NCBI RefSeq assembly: GCF_000417875.1
Contig: NW_006920884.1
Span: 439,247-503,246, forward strand
Direction: 5' to 3'
DNA length: 64,000 bases
From: Pseudozyma flocculosa PF-1
Taxonomy: Eukaryota; Basidiomycota; Ustilaginomycetes; Ustilaginales; Ustilaginaceae
Shown: positions 52,726 through 64,000 of the stretch, piece after piece
How the letters are laid out: every line of letters begins with the position of its first letter
Numbering within the stretch: the stretch's first letter is position 1
Program-made: the position numbers and the translations under genes
The notes under the pieces: generated by a model
The model's database searches: none
What the model saw: the letters and a program-made list of their open reading frames with translations, nothing else
Told to the model about the DNA's origin: nothing

Positions 52726-53675
52726 ATGATACCCACGCCGGAGCTTGGCCACCTCACGTCTCAAGATTACCGCAGGGTCTATGAGCCCGCAGAGGATACC
52801 TTCATCCTGCTCGATGCCCTCGAAGCCGACCAGGAGCGCCTCCAGCAGCGGCAACCGCGCCTCTGCCTCGAGATCGGCAGCGGATCCGGCTGCGTGTCCG
52901 CCTTTCTCTCGAAAGTCGTCGGCGCGACGCAGGCAGGTGAGGGAACCGCAAAGGGCGAGGCCACGCCCTGCCCTTCCGCCGCTGACCGTCGCGCGCACTT
53001 GCCTCTTGCAGCCTACCTCTGCATCGACATCAATCCCGAAGCCAATCGATGCACCAGGCTGACGGGAGACGCAAACGGGGTGCGTGCATGCCGTTGAGGG
53101 TGGACTCGGCTCTCGCATGGTAGCGACGGCACCTGACCGGCAGCTCCTCAAACGTCCCTCTGCCGTTCCCATCAGATACACCTCGAAGCGGTGCGCACGA
53201 GCTTGGTGTCGTCGCTGTACCCTCGGCTGCGCAATTCGGTCGACGTGCTCCTCTTCAACCCGCCCTACGTACCCACCGTGGAAGAGGAGGAGGCCATGGC
53301 CCAGTCGCAGGCGGACCTGTCGGGCGCGTGGGCCGGAGGAGCGACGGGGACCAGGCTGGTTGACCAGCTGATCGACGGAGGCGTCGTCGAAGAGGTGCTG
53401 TCGCCCGGCGGCGCCTTTTATCTCGTCGCCATCCGACAGAATGACCCGCCGGCGCTGTGCAAGAGGCTGCAGGAAAGGGGGCTCGACGCCGAGGTGAGTG
53501 ACTGGAATGACGAGGGACACGGTCGCCCGGTAAAGGCCAGCGCTGGGCTCACTCTGTTGCCTCTGGCCCCTCTCCTCGCCTCTGCTACCTGACGCAGGTC
53601 GTGCTGGCCAGGCGCGCCGGTGGCGAGCATCTGCACGTGGTGCGGGCGACAAAGGCTTTCGTGCACCAACGATGA
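52726..53675 (+). CDS. MTQ2: eRF1 glutamine N5-methyltransferase (Mtq2/N6AMT1)
   Basis: Four exons: 52726-52936, 53012-53079, 53176-53493 and 53598-53675; acceptors are CAG and the total is 224 aa. The start is in a CACCATG context. The class I methyltransferase fold shows YEPAEDTFILLDAL, the SAM-binding LEIGSGSGCVSAFL, the acidic loop CIDINPEA, and the catalytic NPPYVPT motif. Mtq2 with Trm112 methylates the Gln of the GGQ motif in release factor eRF1. The length matches the family. Confidence 0.95.
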
Positions 53676-54118
53676 GGGGCTGTCGTCACGCCTGTCGCGG
53701 ACGAGGGCGGGCGCCCGCATCGGCGTGGCCTCCCTCTCCCTCATATCCGTCATCTGGGCGTGTAGATGCGGGCAGGCAGGTCAGCCGAGATGCGTATGGT
53801 CCTCATTTGCGAGGATCGATGCTGGTGGTGGTGGTGGTGGTGGCGGTGAAGGTCAGGGTCCGGCGAGGCCCGCGGCGTGGCGCCAAAAGGCGCGGCGAGC
53901 ACGTCAGAGGGCGAAGACAAAGGGGCCGGCAGCCCACGCCAAAGTGGAGGCTAACCAGGGTTGCACCCGCCGGGCTGCTTTCCGATGTCGATCCCTTCCC
54001 CCCGCGCCTTCCATCTTGGCACCCATCCACGACCTACGCACCTCCCTACAACCGCCGCCGCTCCCTTGCCTGCCACCACTGGCTCCCATCTTTGTCCATC
54101 CGGCCCTCACTTGACTTC

Positions 54119-54172
54119 ACCGCCATCGCCATCGCCATCACCATCGCCATCGCCATCACCATCGCCACCGCC
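54119..54172. repeat. GCCATC hexanucleotide repeat
   Basis: About nine degenerate GCCATC/ACCATC units immediately upstream of the aldo-keto reductase start, probably in its leader. Confidence 0.8.
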
Positions 54173-54223
54173 ACCACAGCCGCCACCACTGCCATCCTGC
54201 CTCGGCATCCGTCTGCGTCGACC

Positions 54224-55527
54224 ATGCCTCTGACCGCACCCGACGAAACCTCGTTGCCCGACATGCCCGTCAGCCGCTCCCTCATCCCCTCGCTTCCACC
54301 CCTCCTCTACGGCACCGCGTGGAAGACGACATTGACCAGCCCCCTCGTCCACCTCGCTCTCTCGTCCGGCTTCCGCGGCGTCGACACTGCCGCGCAGCTC
54401 AAGCACTACCGCGAGGACCTCGTCGGCCACGCCATCGACACCCTCCAGGTCCAGGGCACCCTCACTCGCGAGGAACTCTGGATCCAGACGAAATTCACCC
54501 CGCCCTCGGGCCAGGACTGGAGCGGGCACGTCCCGTACACCAGGGACGACGATGTGGCCACCATGGTGCGCAAGAGCTTCGCCAGCAGCCTCCGAGCCCT
54601 CCATCCTTGGTGGAAGGGCGACGTATCCCTCGGGCTGGTCCCCCAGGGCGAGGGCGAGGGCGAAGGCAGTGCTCAGGGCAACGGCAGCGACAAGGACAAA
54701 GGCAAGGGCAAGGAGAGAGAACACCCCGAAGTCAGCGACGAGGCAGACGAGGCCAAAACCGATGCCAGAGCGACAGCCGCTGACGCCCAACAAGCGGTGA
54801 CGGCAGCGCCCGCGATACCGACCACGTACCCCGCAGGGCATCCTTACATCGACTCGTACCTTCTTCATTCACCGCTGGGCACGCTCGGCGAGACGCTGGA
54901 AGCCTGGACGACGATGGAATCCTTTGTCGATGCCGGGCTGGTGCGCAGGATCGGCTTCAGCAGTGAGTCGCCTGGGCCATGCCACCTCCTCCCACCGGCT
55001 GCAGCCCGTCCGACCACTCACCTCGTCGCTCCATCCTCCTGCCTTTCTGGTACCTCTCCCTGCTGATGCGGCGATCAGACATCTATGATCCGACGATTCT
55101 CAATGCGCTTCTGACCTCGTCGCGCATCCCCGCCTCGATCCTCCAGAACCGGTGGCACCACACGACTGGCCACGACGTCTCGTTGCTGCCGCGCCTGTCG
55201 CCCATCCTGTCGCCCAACGACTTTCCCCTCTCGCCCACCGGCCAGCGCGCCGAGGGCATTGCCTACCAGACCTTCTGGACCCTGTCGGGCAACCCGCGCC
55301 TCCTCTCCTCGCCGGCCGTCGACGAGATCGCGACAAGGCGACGCCTCACGCCCCAGCAGGTCGTCTACGCCTTTGTCAGGGCCGGCCTCGGCTTGCCCGG
55401 CCTCTCTACCACTGTGCTCTGTGGGAGCACAAACGAGCTGCACATCAGGCAAGCCGTCGAGGCCGTGCAGGTCCACCTCGATGAGCAGGAAACCGATCAG
55501 CTGCGAAGGGAGGTCTACGGCGTCTAG
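54224..55527 (+). CDS. Aldo-keto reductase family protein with an acidic insert
   Basis: Exon 1 54224-54962 (donor GTGAGT), exon 2 55079-55527 (acceptor CAG), 395 aa. It has the TIM-barrel NADPH-dependent aldehyde/ketone reductase fold: YGTAWK, GFRGVDTA (catalytic Asp54) followed by HY (Tyr62), QTKF (Lys90) and YLLHSPL (His215), then RRIGFSN and, near the end, a VLCGSTNELHIRQAVEA NADP-binding segment. Asp and Tyr are eight residues apart instead of the usual five. About 75 residues rich in Gly/Glu/Lys/Asp/Ala (about 133-207) are inserted between the Lys and His strands, where the family has a short helix. The substrate is unknown. Confidence 0.9.
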
Positions 55528-55763
55528 CGGCCATGTGCCAACCGACCCACCCGGCCCAGGGAAGCGAGGAAGAGGACGGCGCCTAGACGCCTGGGCCAAG
55601 ACGCCGGCGTTATGGGCCCTTGTGTTGCAGACGATCGCATCGAAGACGAAGCAGAGGCGGGCCATCTGTGCGAGCGCGACGCCTCGTCTCCGCTCCGGCC
55701 AGCGCGCTCCGTCTGGGTTGGTCAAGGAGGGGGTAATCCGTTTCGCCACCTTCTACACCGTCA

Positions 55764-58009
55764 CTAGAGCACAATGTCCCTCGTCGCCTTTCGCCCGCGC
55801 TCCTCAGGCTCCCCTTCCTGTCCCTCTGCGGCGCCAGCCGACGCTGCGGCAGCCTCCTGATCACTTCCGTCCTCTTGTTTTGCATCCTGGGCTTGCGCCG
55901 ATGCCGCCTCGGCGTCGTCGAGCGACAGCGCCTCGAGCCTCTGCCGCTGAACGGGTTCCGATGGGGCTGGCTGAGTCGGGTTGCTATCGCTGCCGACCGC
56001 TGTGGCCACGGAGGGGAGCGAATTCACGCCGTCTCCCGCTGACGTCGTCAGTTGCGCGGTTGCTGCGGATGCTGCGGATGTTTGCTCGGCCGGTGTCCTC
56101 GATAACGAAGGCGCCCCGCTCGAGCCGAGCACGACGAGTGGACCATCGGCGGTCGGTTGAGCCGCAGCGTTCCGAGCTGTTGTCGGATCCGGTGGCGCCA
56201 ATGACGGCGCATCCTCGTCTGCAGCTTCGGCAACATCGCTTTCCGACTTGGCCTCGCCGTCTCCCTCGTCTTCGTCGTCATGCTCGGCGGCACCGGCTTT
56301 GGCGTTGCCGCCCTCGGACTTGTCCTTCTTGGCGCCCTCCTCGCTAACGTTGCTCTTTTTCTCGACGGCGGCCTGATCGAGTCTCATGTGTCGCATCCGC
56401 ACGCTCTGCACCACATCGCCCTTGCCCCTCGGCAGCGCGGGCAGCTTGAGCCTCTTCCTGGCCACCATGACGGGCGCGCTGCTCTTTTGCACGAGGTAGT
56501 GACTCGTTGAGCCGAGCAGGATACCGCGCAGCGACCCGAGGCCACGCGAGCCGACAATGACCATAGTGGGTGCGTAGAAGTCGATGAGGTCGAGCAGCAT
56601 GTGGCGCGAGTTTTTGGCGTGGATTGCCTGGCACGAGATGCGGACTTCGAGCCGCGTACGCTCGAGGAGGTGCGTCGCCTGCCGCGCCAGCACAGAGGCC
56701 ATGCCCTGCCGGGTGCGCTGATGCTCCATGCGCGCAGCGTGCGGCTCGTGCGCCGGGTCGAGCGCGTCGAGCTTGGTGTCGGTCTCCATGACAGAGACGA
56801 CGAGCGTCTCGTCGCCATCCCGCAGCACCGTGCCGATGGTCCATTCAATTGCGTACGAGGATTCCCTGCCGACGATGTCCAGAGCACGTGGTGGAAGACG
56901 AGGGCGGGAAGGAAGGCAGGAAAGACACGGTCAGTTCGTCCGCGAGGCTGCGCCGCTTCGGGTTGCCCGACGCTGGTGTGTCGGGAGCTGCGGCGCCGCA
57001 CCAAATCTCGGCCCTGGTCGACTTACTCGCTCCCATCGCTGGCGACAATGTAGCGTTTCGGCCGCTTGCTCTCTTTTGCCGCCGTGTCGTAGTCGCCGTG
57101 GACGAGAGTGATGGTGCAGCGGTTGCGCTCAAACAGCGGGCGGCTGATGTCGAGCGCCATGATCTTGCTGCCGCGTCGCTGGATGTGCGGGCCGACCTGC
57201 TGCTCGGCAAGCACGACGTTGGGCGCGGTGATGTGCTCGTCGTCGTCGTGCTCGAGGTTCTCGTCGATGTAGGTGTCGTGATGGTGCGAGTGGCCGCCAC
57301 CCGGTGTGCTCCCAGCGCCGCCCTGGACCCAGTCTTCGTGTAGGTCGAGGCAGCCGGCATTGAACAGCGTGTTGTCGAGCAGCTCCGGGTCGACGTCGTC
57401 TTCGTCGTCGTCATCGCCCTCGTCGTCATCGGTGTCGTCGTCTTCGTGTTCGCCGCGGTCGTCGTGTTCGTCGTCGTCGGTGTCGTGGTGCAGCCGCTGC
57501 GCCTCGTCGCGGGCATCGATGACGTGCGACGAGCCTACAGCGTCGGTCGAGGTCCTGCGCGACGACGGGCCGGCGCCGTCGTCGTCAAACTCGACGTTGA
57601 ATGCGTTGTTGCGCGGCGTGATGCCCGAGCCTGTGCTGCTGGCCACCGACTCTGCGTCGCTCTCGGCGCCGTTGGAGTCGTCTGCGTCGTCGTCCTTCTT
57701 CTTCGACGAGGAGCGGCTGTACCTCAGCCGGAAGGGGCTCATGCTGCGCGCCTTCAGCCGGCTGCGTTTGGACCTCTTGCCTCGCGAATCATCGTCGCCG
57801 CCCTCCTTGTCGCTGCCGTTGTGGTGAGAAGAGGATGCGTTGGCAGTGGACGGGTGGGCGTCCTCCTTGAGCGCCTTGATGCCAAAGGGGTTGTTGTGAT
57901 GGCGCGTGTGGCCGGACGCATCGGCGGACGAGTTGAATGCCATTGCAGGTGCGAGGGCGGCGGTGAGGATCGAGGCGGCCGCCGCCTGCTGCTTGTCCAT
58001 CGATGGCAT
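55764..58009 (-). CDS. Universal stress protein (UspA) domain protein with long acidic arms
   Basis: Exon 1 58009-57027 (donor GTAAGT) and exon 2 56865-55764 (acceptor CAG) join in phase to 694 aa. A second ATG nine bases in is equally possible. The N-terminal 310 residues are Ser/Asp/His-rich with long Asp/Glu runs and RGKRSKRSRLK basic stretches. The Usp domain (about 318-470) begins KRYIVASDGSE, continues YAIEWTIGTVL, and carries the ATP-binding pattern GSRGLGSLRGILLGSTS followed by VQKSSAPVMVAR. The remaining 200 residues are acidic and Ala-rich. Fungal proteins of this layout are known but poorly characterised; a stress or nucleotide-sensing role is inferred. Confidence 0.9.
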
Positions 58010-59267
58010 GCTAATGACGTCGCTGGCCGCTTTGCCGTGGAGGTGGTTGCGGGGCTGATCGCGGAGCTGGTACCGATGACGAGCGGTACGAAAAGGGGTC
58101 CCAGCGAGGCGATGCTGGCGATGCTGCTAGTCGGGATGTGCGCCCGGCGGGGGGGGGGGGGGGGGGGGTGAACTGAGGCAGCTGAGCTGCGGGTTCGCAG
58201 CAGTCGATTGGCTGCCCGGCTGGTAGCTGTGATGGGACCGAGCGGCGAAAACGATGTTGTATGCGCGGTGTACGGAAGGGGAGCGGATTTTCGGCAACGA
58301 AGCGGGGGCGCCAGATGCCGGCTGCTTTGAGTGTTGTGAAGAGCACAAGAGGGGGCCAGCGGAGCGGGGCTGGTCGATGGATTTGGTTGCGGTGGTCAAG
58401 ACGCAGCAGAGAAGTGAGATGGCAAAGAGCAAATGAGTGGCAGAAGGCTGCGATCAGCTGCGCGAGGCGAGGCGGGTGGTGAGGGGTGAAAACGCCCGAA
58501 GGAGGCGAGAGGGAGAGGGGGAAGGAAGGTGACGGCGATGGGTTGGTCAAGTGGTGGTGGTGGTGGTGGTGGCAGGAGCGAGGTGGGGGAGCTTCCGCTG
58601 CCGGCGCGGGCAGCCTGCGCATCCCGTGCTAGCCCAGCCCGGTTCAGCCCAGGCCAGCCAGTTTCGACTGCCCGATGCCGCGACCCGCCGACCCCGCAAC
58701 GCTGCACCCGAACCCCCTGGCCTAATAGTCCCGCCTTTCCGGCGAGCAAGCCCAACCTTGGCCAGAGGCAGGCCGCACTTGATTCACCTGCCCTGCCCCG
58801 CCCGGGTGCCAAGCCTCGACCACCGACGCCGCTCGACGACCGTGCCCCACCAGCCCACGCCTCGATCCATCGCTGCCGTCACGTCCGGCCAGGCCAGGCC
58901 AGGCCAGGCCAAGCACAAGCAAGGCGATGCCGGCCTTCTGAAGGAAGCCCCCCGATTTTCGCAACATCAAAAGCTTTCTTCGCACGGCTACACAGGTATA
59001 CATACACACGTCCGGATGGGCGGACACGGGCCGCAAGGGGGTCCGAATGCGAGTCGGGGCGGGGCTGGTTCAGGGATTAATAGCGGTGATGCGCGGGAAC
59101 AGCGGTCGGGCTGCCGCACATTGCCACGTCTTCCGGCGAAGCTGCATCGCAACGGGAGACGGCGGCGGCGGCGGCGGCACCACCTGCGAGCTTGACAGCG
59201 GCAGCAAAGCATCGCCCGCGCGCGTGACCTGCGCGCAGCGCAGCCGGGAAAGAGGGGGGTCGGGGCG
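58010..59267. other. Intergenic region, no gene seen
   Basis: Upstream of the Usp gene and downstream of the chitin synthase. It contains a run of 20 G (58149-58168), a TGG repeat near 58553-58570 and GGCCA pentamers near 58889-58912. No gene signature. Confidence 0.5.
58149..58168. repeat. G20 homopolymer
   Basis: Twenty G in a row, the longest homopolymer in the window, about 140 bp upstream of the Usp start codon. Confidence 0.85.
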
Positions 59268-62200
59268 CTACGTCTTGCGGAAGCATCGCGTCGTGTTGCG
59301 CTTGATCCAGTAGATGACGCACCCGATGAATCGGAAGAGCGAGAGCCCGAACGTGGCCCAGAGAATGGTGCGGAAGTAGAGCGACTGCTTGTCGCTCTGC
59401 TGTTTGTCAATCTGCTTGTCCGACAGGCCGCTGTTGTAGCCGTTGACGTTTTCAATGGCCACTGTCAGTGCGCCGTTGGTCAGCAGCCAAAAGGCCACCA
59501 GCCGGGTGCGGAACGTCTTGTTGCTGTCGTCCATCGTCGGCTTTTCGACCACCGTCTCGGGCTGGAAGGGTGCTACGGCGCGCGACACAACCTCCTTGAA
59601 GCTGTTGTCGATGTCGTCCTGGTGGCGCTCAATCTCCTCGACAGTGCCCGGCTCGGTGGCCTTGTCCTTTTTCGTGTCGACGCTTGGCAGCGCGTCCGCC
59701 TTGTCCGAACCCTTGGTGCCCCAGCTGACGTCGTGCAGGTTGCAGAAGGCGTAAACGTTGAGGATGTTGATGAACGAGGGCGCGATGAGCATGTACTGCG
59801 GGAAGCTCGTCAGCATGTGCCACGGGTCGGCGTACATGATCGACGCGATCAGGTAGATGCCAAACGTGGCCGCGAGCGCCGCGATCAGCACCGAAGTCGT
59901 CTCGTTGAAGATGATGTCGAGCACCCGGCCCGACGTCAGGTTGACTTCGGCCAGCGCCTTGATCGTCAGCCAGAGCGACACCACCGTCACGTAGAGGCCC
60001 AGCAGGCCAAAGACGAAAAACGACACCAGATATGTCGCCTTTTCGCCCTTGGGCCGGTTGCCAAGCGCCAGGACAAACTGGAGGACCAGGAAGGCGACGT
60101 AGATCCACTTCGTCGCCAGGTTGACCCAGTGGAAGATCTCGAGCGGCGTCTCGCCGGCATTCTTGAGGATGACGTCGGGCAGAAAGTCGATGATGATCGA
60201 GAACGTCAGCCAGAGGTTGGCCAGTGCGAACCAAGAAAAGAGGAGCGTGAAGGCGTTGTAGAGCGCCTGGAGGTGAAAGAAGAAGAGCCGCACGATGCCG
60301 TGGTTGCTCTTGTAGATGCGGAAAAAGTGGACGAGCGAGTAGATTGAGGCGGCAAACGAGCCGTTGAGCCACCGGCGCCGCTGCGAGATGAGCTCGGCCG
60401 CTCCCTCGGGCACGTCGGTCTCGCCCTTGCTCGGCTTGACGTAGGTCAGCGTCCACCTGTCCCCCGCCTTGGCGACCAGCTCGAAGCACCTGCACGGTGC
60501 GACAGCGACACAACGAACAATAGGTGAGCAAAGTCCATCCCGACCCCCGCCGTCCAAAAGCGTGTGCCTGGCTTTTCCACGAGAGGGAACTTACAGGATT
60601 CGGTCCTCGGCCAAAAACATATTCTTCGTGAAGATGTCCATGCCGTGAAGGCCCTTTTTGCCAAGTCGATCCGCCATCGTATGGTCTCCGTGGAAATACT
60701 GCTGCAGGGGCCTGCCCTGGATGGAGCGGTAGCGGTACGCGCTGAACGCTCCGGGCAGGACGCTGACGTAGCCGAACGTCGACTCGAGTGGCTTGTCTGT
60801 TCGGCCAAGTGGGTTCGGGGACGGGGGAAAGGGACGGGTTCCGTCAGTCCGGCTGTAGCGCTACAATTTGAGGTCGCAGGCGGCAAGGATGGTCGGGCTC
60901 ACCGAGGATGTTGGACATCTTGTACTCGAAATTCTGGGCGGCCACGAGCGGGTTGACGAGCTTGCGGCCGTTCTTGATCATGGCGTGGATCTCGCCGCAC
61001 GCGCCTCCGAGGTTGGCGTTGTTGTAGAAGGCCTCCCAGAGGTAGTAGAGCGACTTGTGGCCCGGTTTGGTGCCGGCGTCGATCAGCACGCAGATTTCTG
61101 GCTGGAGGTGCTTGCCGAGCGCGTTGAAGAGCCAGCGGTGGCTGTTGATCTTCTTGCTGTTCTTCTGCTTGAGGCAGAAAATCATCTGGACGGGCACCAG
61201 GTTCGAGACGTCGTCGCCATGCGGTTGGATCAGCGCCGGCGTCGGATCGACCGAGAGCTGAGTCGTGTACTCGAACAGGTGCGCCACCGTCTCCTTGCCG
61301 TCGACCTTTTTCTTCATGACGCCGTCCTGGTAGACGCCGACGGTGGCGAGCAGGTCGAGCACCTCCTTGTCGCATGGATCGATGCCGTCAAAAATGAGGC
61401 TGACGACGATCCGCTGCCAGCCTGGCCGGCCCTCTTCGGCGCTGCGGCGCCAGAACTTGGACGCCTTGCTCTTGCAGATGTCGCGGATGTTGAGCATCAC
61501 GCCGTGGAGCGTCCTGGCAAGTAGGATACGGTCCTCATTGTAGTAGCTGCAGGCGGCGGCGATGGCATCGGACCGGTCGGAGAGAAAGGCATGGGGCCGC
61601 CGCAGGTCAGCATCGGCGCGGTGCAACCGCCGTGCGGGCCGCACGGGGACGTCGCTCGAGGCCGACTCACGTGATGGCGATGAGCAGCTCCGTGTCGCGT
61701 CCATACATGCTCGAGGTGCGGAGGCTCCATCCGTTCTCGGTGGTAAACTCATCCGGATCGCAGGTGGCCGCCGTGTAACGCATATGGGTGAACTCGGTGG
61801 TGCGGGATCCCTGCGCCCACTTTGGCTCGACCGAGTTCTTGACGGCCGTGGGCACGGGGTGGTCAATGATCCAGTGGCCGCGCGTCAGCTTGACCTTCTT
61901 GGTCAGCCCTCGCTTGGGCGCCTGTTGTCTCTTGGCCCATGCCACCTGGCTCGCGCTATCCTCTGGACCCAACTCCGAGTCGAGCGGCGTGCCGTGCCGG
62001 TAGGGTGCGTGCGGCATCGGGAACGAGCTGGGAGGCGGCATGCTGGCGGATCGCCGCAGTGGAGGGTTCAGCGTGCCGGGGTGAGGTCGGGGCGCGGTGT
62101 CAGCCGAGAGGGGTTGCAGGACATCGTCACTGTTGCCGCAAAAGCTCCTCGCCTCCGCCTCTGTACTCACTCGTAGCTATTCGAGCCCGCCGGGTAGGTC

Positions 62201-62880
62201 GACTTTTCGTCTGCGTCGGTGAGCGGGATCTTCATCTCGTCGTCATAAGAATATTGAGCGTGCGTCTCAGAGGTGGGAGCATTGACGCTCATGAAGCTGG
62301 GGTTCTCGCCCCCGTAGAAGGGGTTCTCGGTCTCTGCGCCGAGACGGCCGCCGGCGCCACCGCCAAAGTGCTGATTGCTCCGGCTGCCGTAGCCGGCTGC
62401 GTCGCCGTACGGGCCCTGGTACCGCAGAGGGTCATCCTGCATAGGCGCGGCATCCGGGTCCAAAAGCGCCGTGTAACGCGGATTGCCAGGTCCAGAAGGA
62501 ACGACGAAGCGCGGGGTCGACCGGTGTGCCATGTCATCCGATGAGGTTTCCGTTTGAGAGCGACAGGGATTCCAGTCCGGTCGCAAGGAGGCCGAGAGAT
62601 GATGCGGTGTAATGCAGCGCAAAGGCAAAATGGCGGGCGCGAACGTAGGCAGAACAAGGTAGGTACAGATGTAGCGACGGGGGAGAGCAGATTGCAGGGT
62701 CAGCGAGTTGCCTGGGCGAGCGTTCCGATCGACTTATATGACCTTCGGCGACGAACGTGTCGGCGAGGCGAGGCGGCGAGTGGTCCTGTCACGCGAGAGC
62801 CCATCAGAAGGGGCGCTACTCACGTTGGAATGTCCTTGGCCGCTGCCCTGCCTGCCCCGGCCATAGTGGTCGTAGCTCAT
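59268..62880 (-). CDS. Chitin synthase, division 1 (class I-III)
   Basis: Preferred model, six exons: 62880-62824, 62436-62171, 62042-61671, 61546-60903, 60796-60595 and 60489-59268. Donors are GTGAGT, GTGAGC or GTAAGT; acceptors are CAG; the total is 920 aa. An alternative start at 62532 without exon 1 gives 933 aa. It polymerises GlcNAc from UDP-GlcNAc into chitin at the plasma membrane. After a Tyr/Gly/Gln-rich N-terminus come the conserved blocks [71 protein letters not shown], the acceptor-site EDR motif in FLAEDRIL, and [10 protein letters not shown] (about 547 onward). Six to seven membrane helices follow, and a final [10 protein letters not shown] segment. The family assignment is certain; the class number is not decided here. 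Confidence 0.95.
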
Positions 62881-64000
62881 TCTGTGCCGTTCAGCCGCGA
62901 GGGCGGTCTATGCTGGATCGATGCGGCGGGGCGGGGGGTGATCCGGGCGAGGGCGGGGTCCAATGCCTGATCGACGTCAACCGGGGAAGAATGGGGCGAC
63001 GTCTCAGCAGCGGGATCCTTGGGGGTGGCGGTCTATCGATGGCGTGGCCTAGTTCGGGTCGAGTCCTGCTCAGCGCGGTGCGAGCGTCGAAGCAGCAGAG
63101 TGGCTCCCGGATGACGAGGGAACGGGGATGTAGGGGAGGCGTCCGTGGTGCGCGAAGCCAGGGCGAAGAGTAGGAGGGCGGTGGTGATGATGGTGATGGT
63201 GGTCGTGATGGTGGTCGTGGTGGCAATGGCAACCAGAGGCAGAGCCCCACGGACGAGCTGTTCGCATGGCGAATGGCGAACGGCGAGCTAGGTCGAAACA
63301 TGTCGGACGGGGCACGCAGGCACGTACGCCCCGTTATGCCAAAAGGCATCGGCTTGGCAGGCTCAGATGAGAAGCCGCAGACAGGCAGGCAAACAAAACC
63401 TAGCCTAGCCTAGCTCTTGGACCAGGCCGGCTGGACGGCGGCAGCGGCGGTCGGTGTTGGTCTGCGTGCGTGCATCTGTTCTGACGGCCTGCTGCCGCTA
63501 GCCGCCGCCGCCGCTGCTGCTGGGCTGTGTGTGTGTCTGCAATGGGCGGTGCTTGCTTGCTTGGCTCTGGTGGTCCTCTTCTCTCGCCTCCTCCTGAGCC
63601 CCTGCGGCTTCAAGGGGGTTCACGATTTCGTGCCTGGCGACGAGCCATCGCTTCGGTCAGTCTCTCTGCCTCTTCCCCTTGCTTGCCTGGTGCCGGGTGG
63701 GCCCCATGTCCGATCTTGCTTTCCCCTGCCGACCTGGCTTGGCCAGCCTCCCTTCACCCTCGCTACCGCCAGAGAGTCAGCCGCCCGCCGCTCTGCCCGC
63801 CGGACCCGACGACCTGAGAGGTTGCAATAGTGTAGAGTGATGGAGGCGTCACTTGTCGTCGCGGCGTCTCCTTTGGCAGCGCTTTAGCAACCCTCTCTCC
63901 CCTTCGTGGCCCGGTTTCGAGGGGGACAAGCAAGGCACGTACGGCTGCGCCAACGGAAGAGGCCCGCCCCGCCCCCCAGCCTCGGCAACTATCCGACCGA
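62881..64000. other. Upstream region of chitin synthase to window end
   Basis: No gene is supported. It contains a GGT/GAT/GTGAT-rich tract near 63180-63230 and GCC repeats near 63498-63520. A gene may start beyond the window. Confidence 0.45.

Noticed and set aside
63417..63830. Possible small membrane protein on the plus strand near the window end
   Set aside because: It has a hydrophobic stretch, but that comes from GCC/CTG repeats; no conserved motif and no splice or leader support.

Overview
The window is nuclear DNA from a filamentous or dimorphic basidiomycete. It is most likely an Ustilaginomycotina-type fungus (smut relatives and their yeasts), although the exact genus cannot be read from the sequence. 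The signs are very high GC, short spliceosomal introns with a dominant GTGAGT or GTAAGT donor, CT-rich leaders, proteins full of Ala/Ser/Gly/Asp low-complexity tracts, intron-containing tRNA genes and a division 1 chitin synthase. Two runs of N (1142-1297 and 48125-48745) are assembly gaps, and both fall inside genes.

Layout. I support 20 protein genes and two tRNA genes. From left to right they are: a CAMK-type kinase with a huge tail (minus, broken by a gap); tRNA-Thr(CGT); a MYG1-UreG fusion gene (plus); an ACAD11-type phosphotransferase (minus); a fatty aldehyde dehydrogenase (minus); a MATH-BTB protein (plus); an Slc1-type acyltransferase (minus); a NADAR protein (minus); an Atf1-type bZIP factor (minus); Hsp104 (minus); a Tvp38/VTT membrane protein (minus); a secreted NPP1/NLP-family protein (minus); Snu66/SART1 (minus); a Cue1-like protein (plus); an MBD4-like DNA glycosylase (minus, broken by a gap); tRNA-Arg(ACG) (minus); a GST (minus); a mitochondrial BolA (minus) divergent from Mtq2 (plus); an aldo-keto reductase (plus); a universal-stress protein (minus); and a chitin synthase (minus). 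Exon structures were worked out by hand from splice signals, and every spliced model given here closes in frame.

Most genes are ordinary core functions: proteostasis, splicing, translation termination, lipid and cell-wall synthesis, DNA repair and stress signalling. There is no transposon, CRISPR array or secondary-metabolite cluster. Two long stretches (about 23.3-26.3 kb and 28.6-32.3 kb) hold no gene I can support. They are rich in GGCA/TGCC tetranucleotide repeats.

The most unusual items are: a single reading frame joining a complete MYG1 nuclease-like protein to a complete UreG urease GTPase through an Ala/His-rich linker, with alternative N-termini; a tRNA 5'-half relic that sits exactly where the upstream TATA-like element predicts a tRNA start; a hidden terminal exon giving the aldehyde dehydrogenase a membrane tail; an NLP-family gene lacking both histidines of its signature heptapeptide; and a perfect heat-shock element upstream of HSP104.
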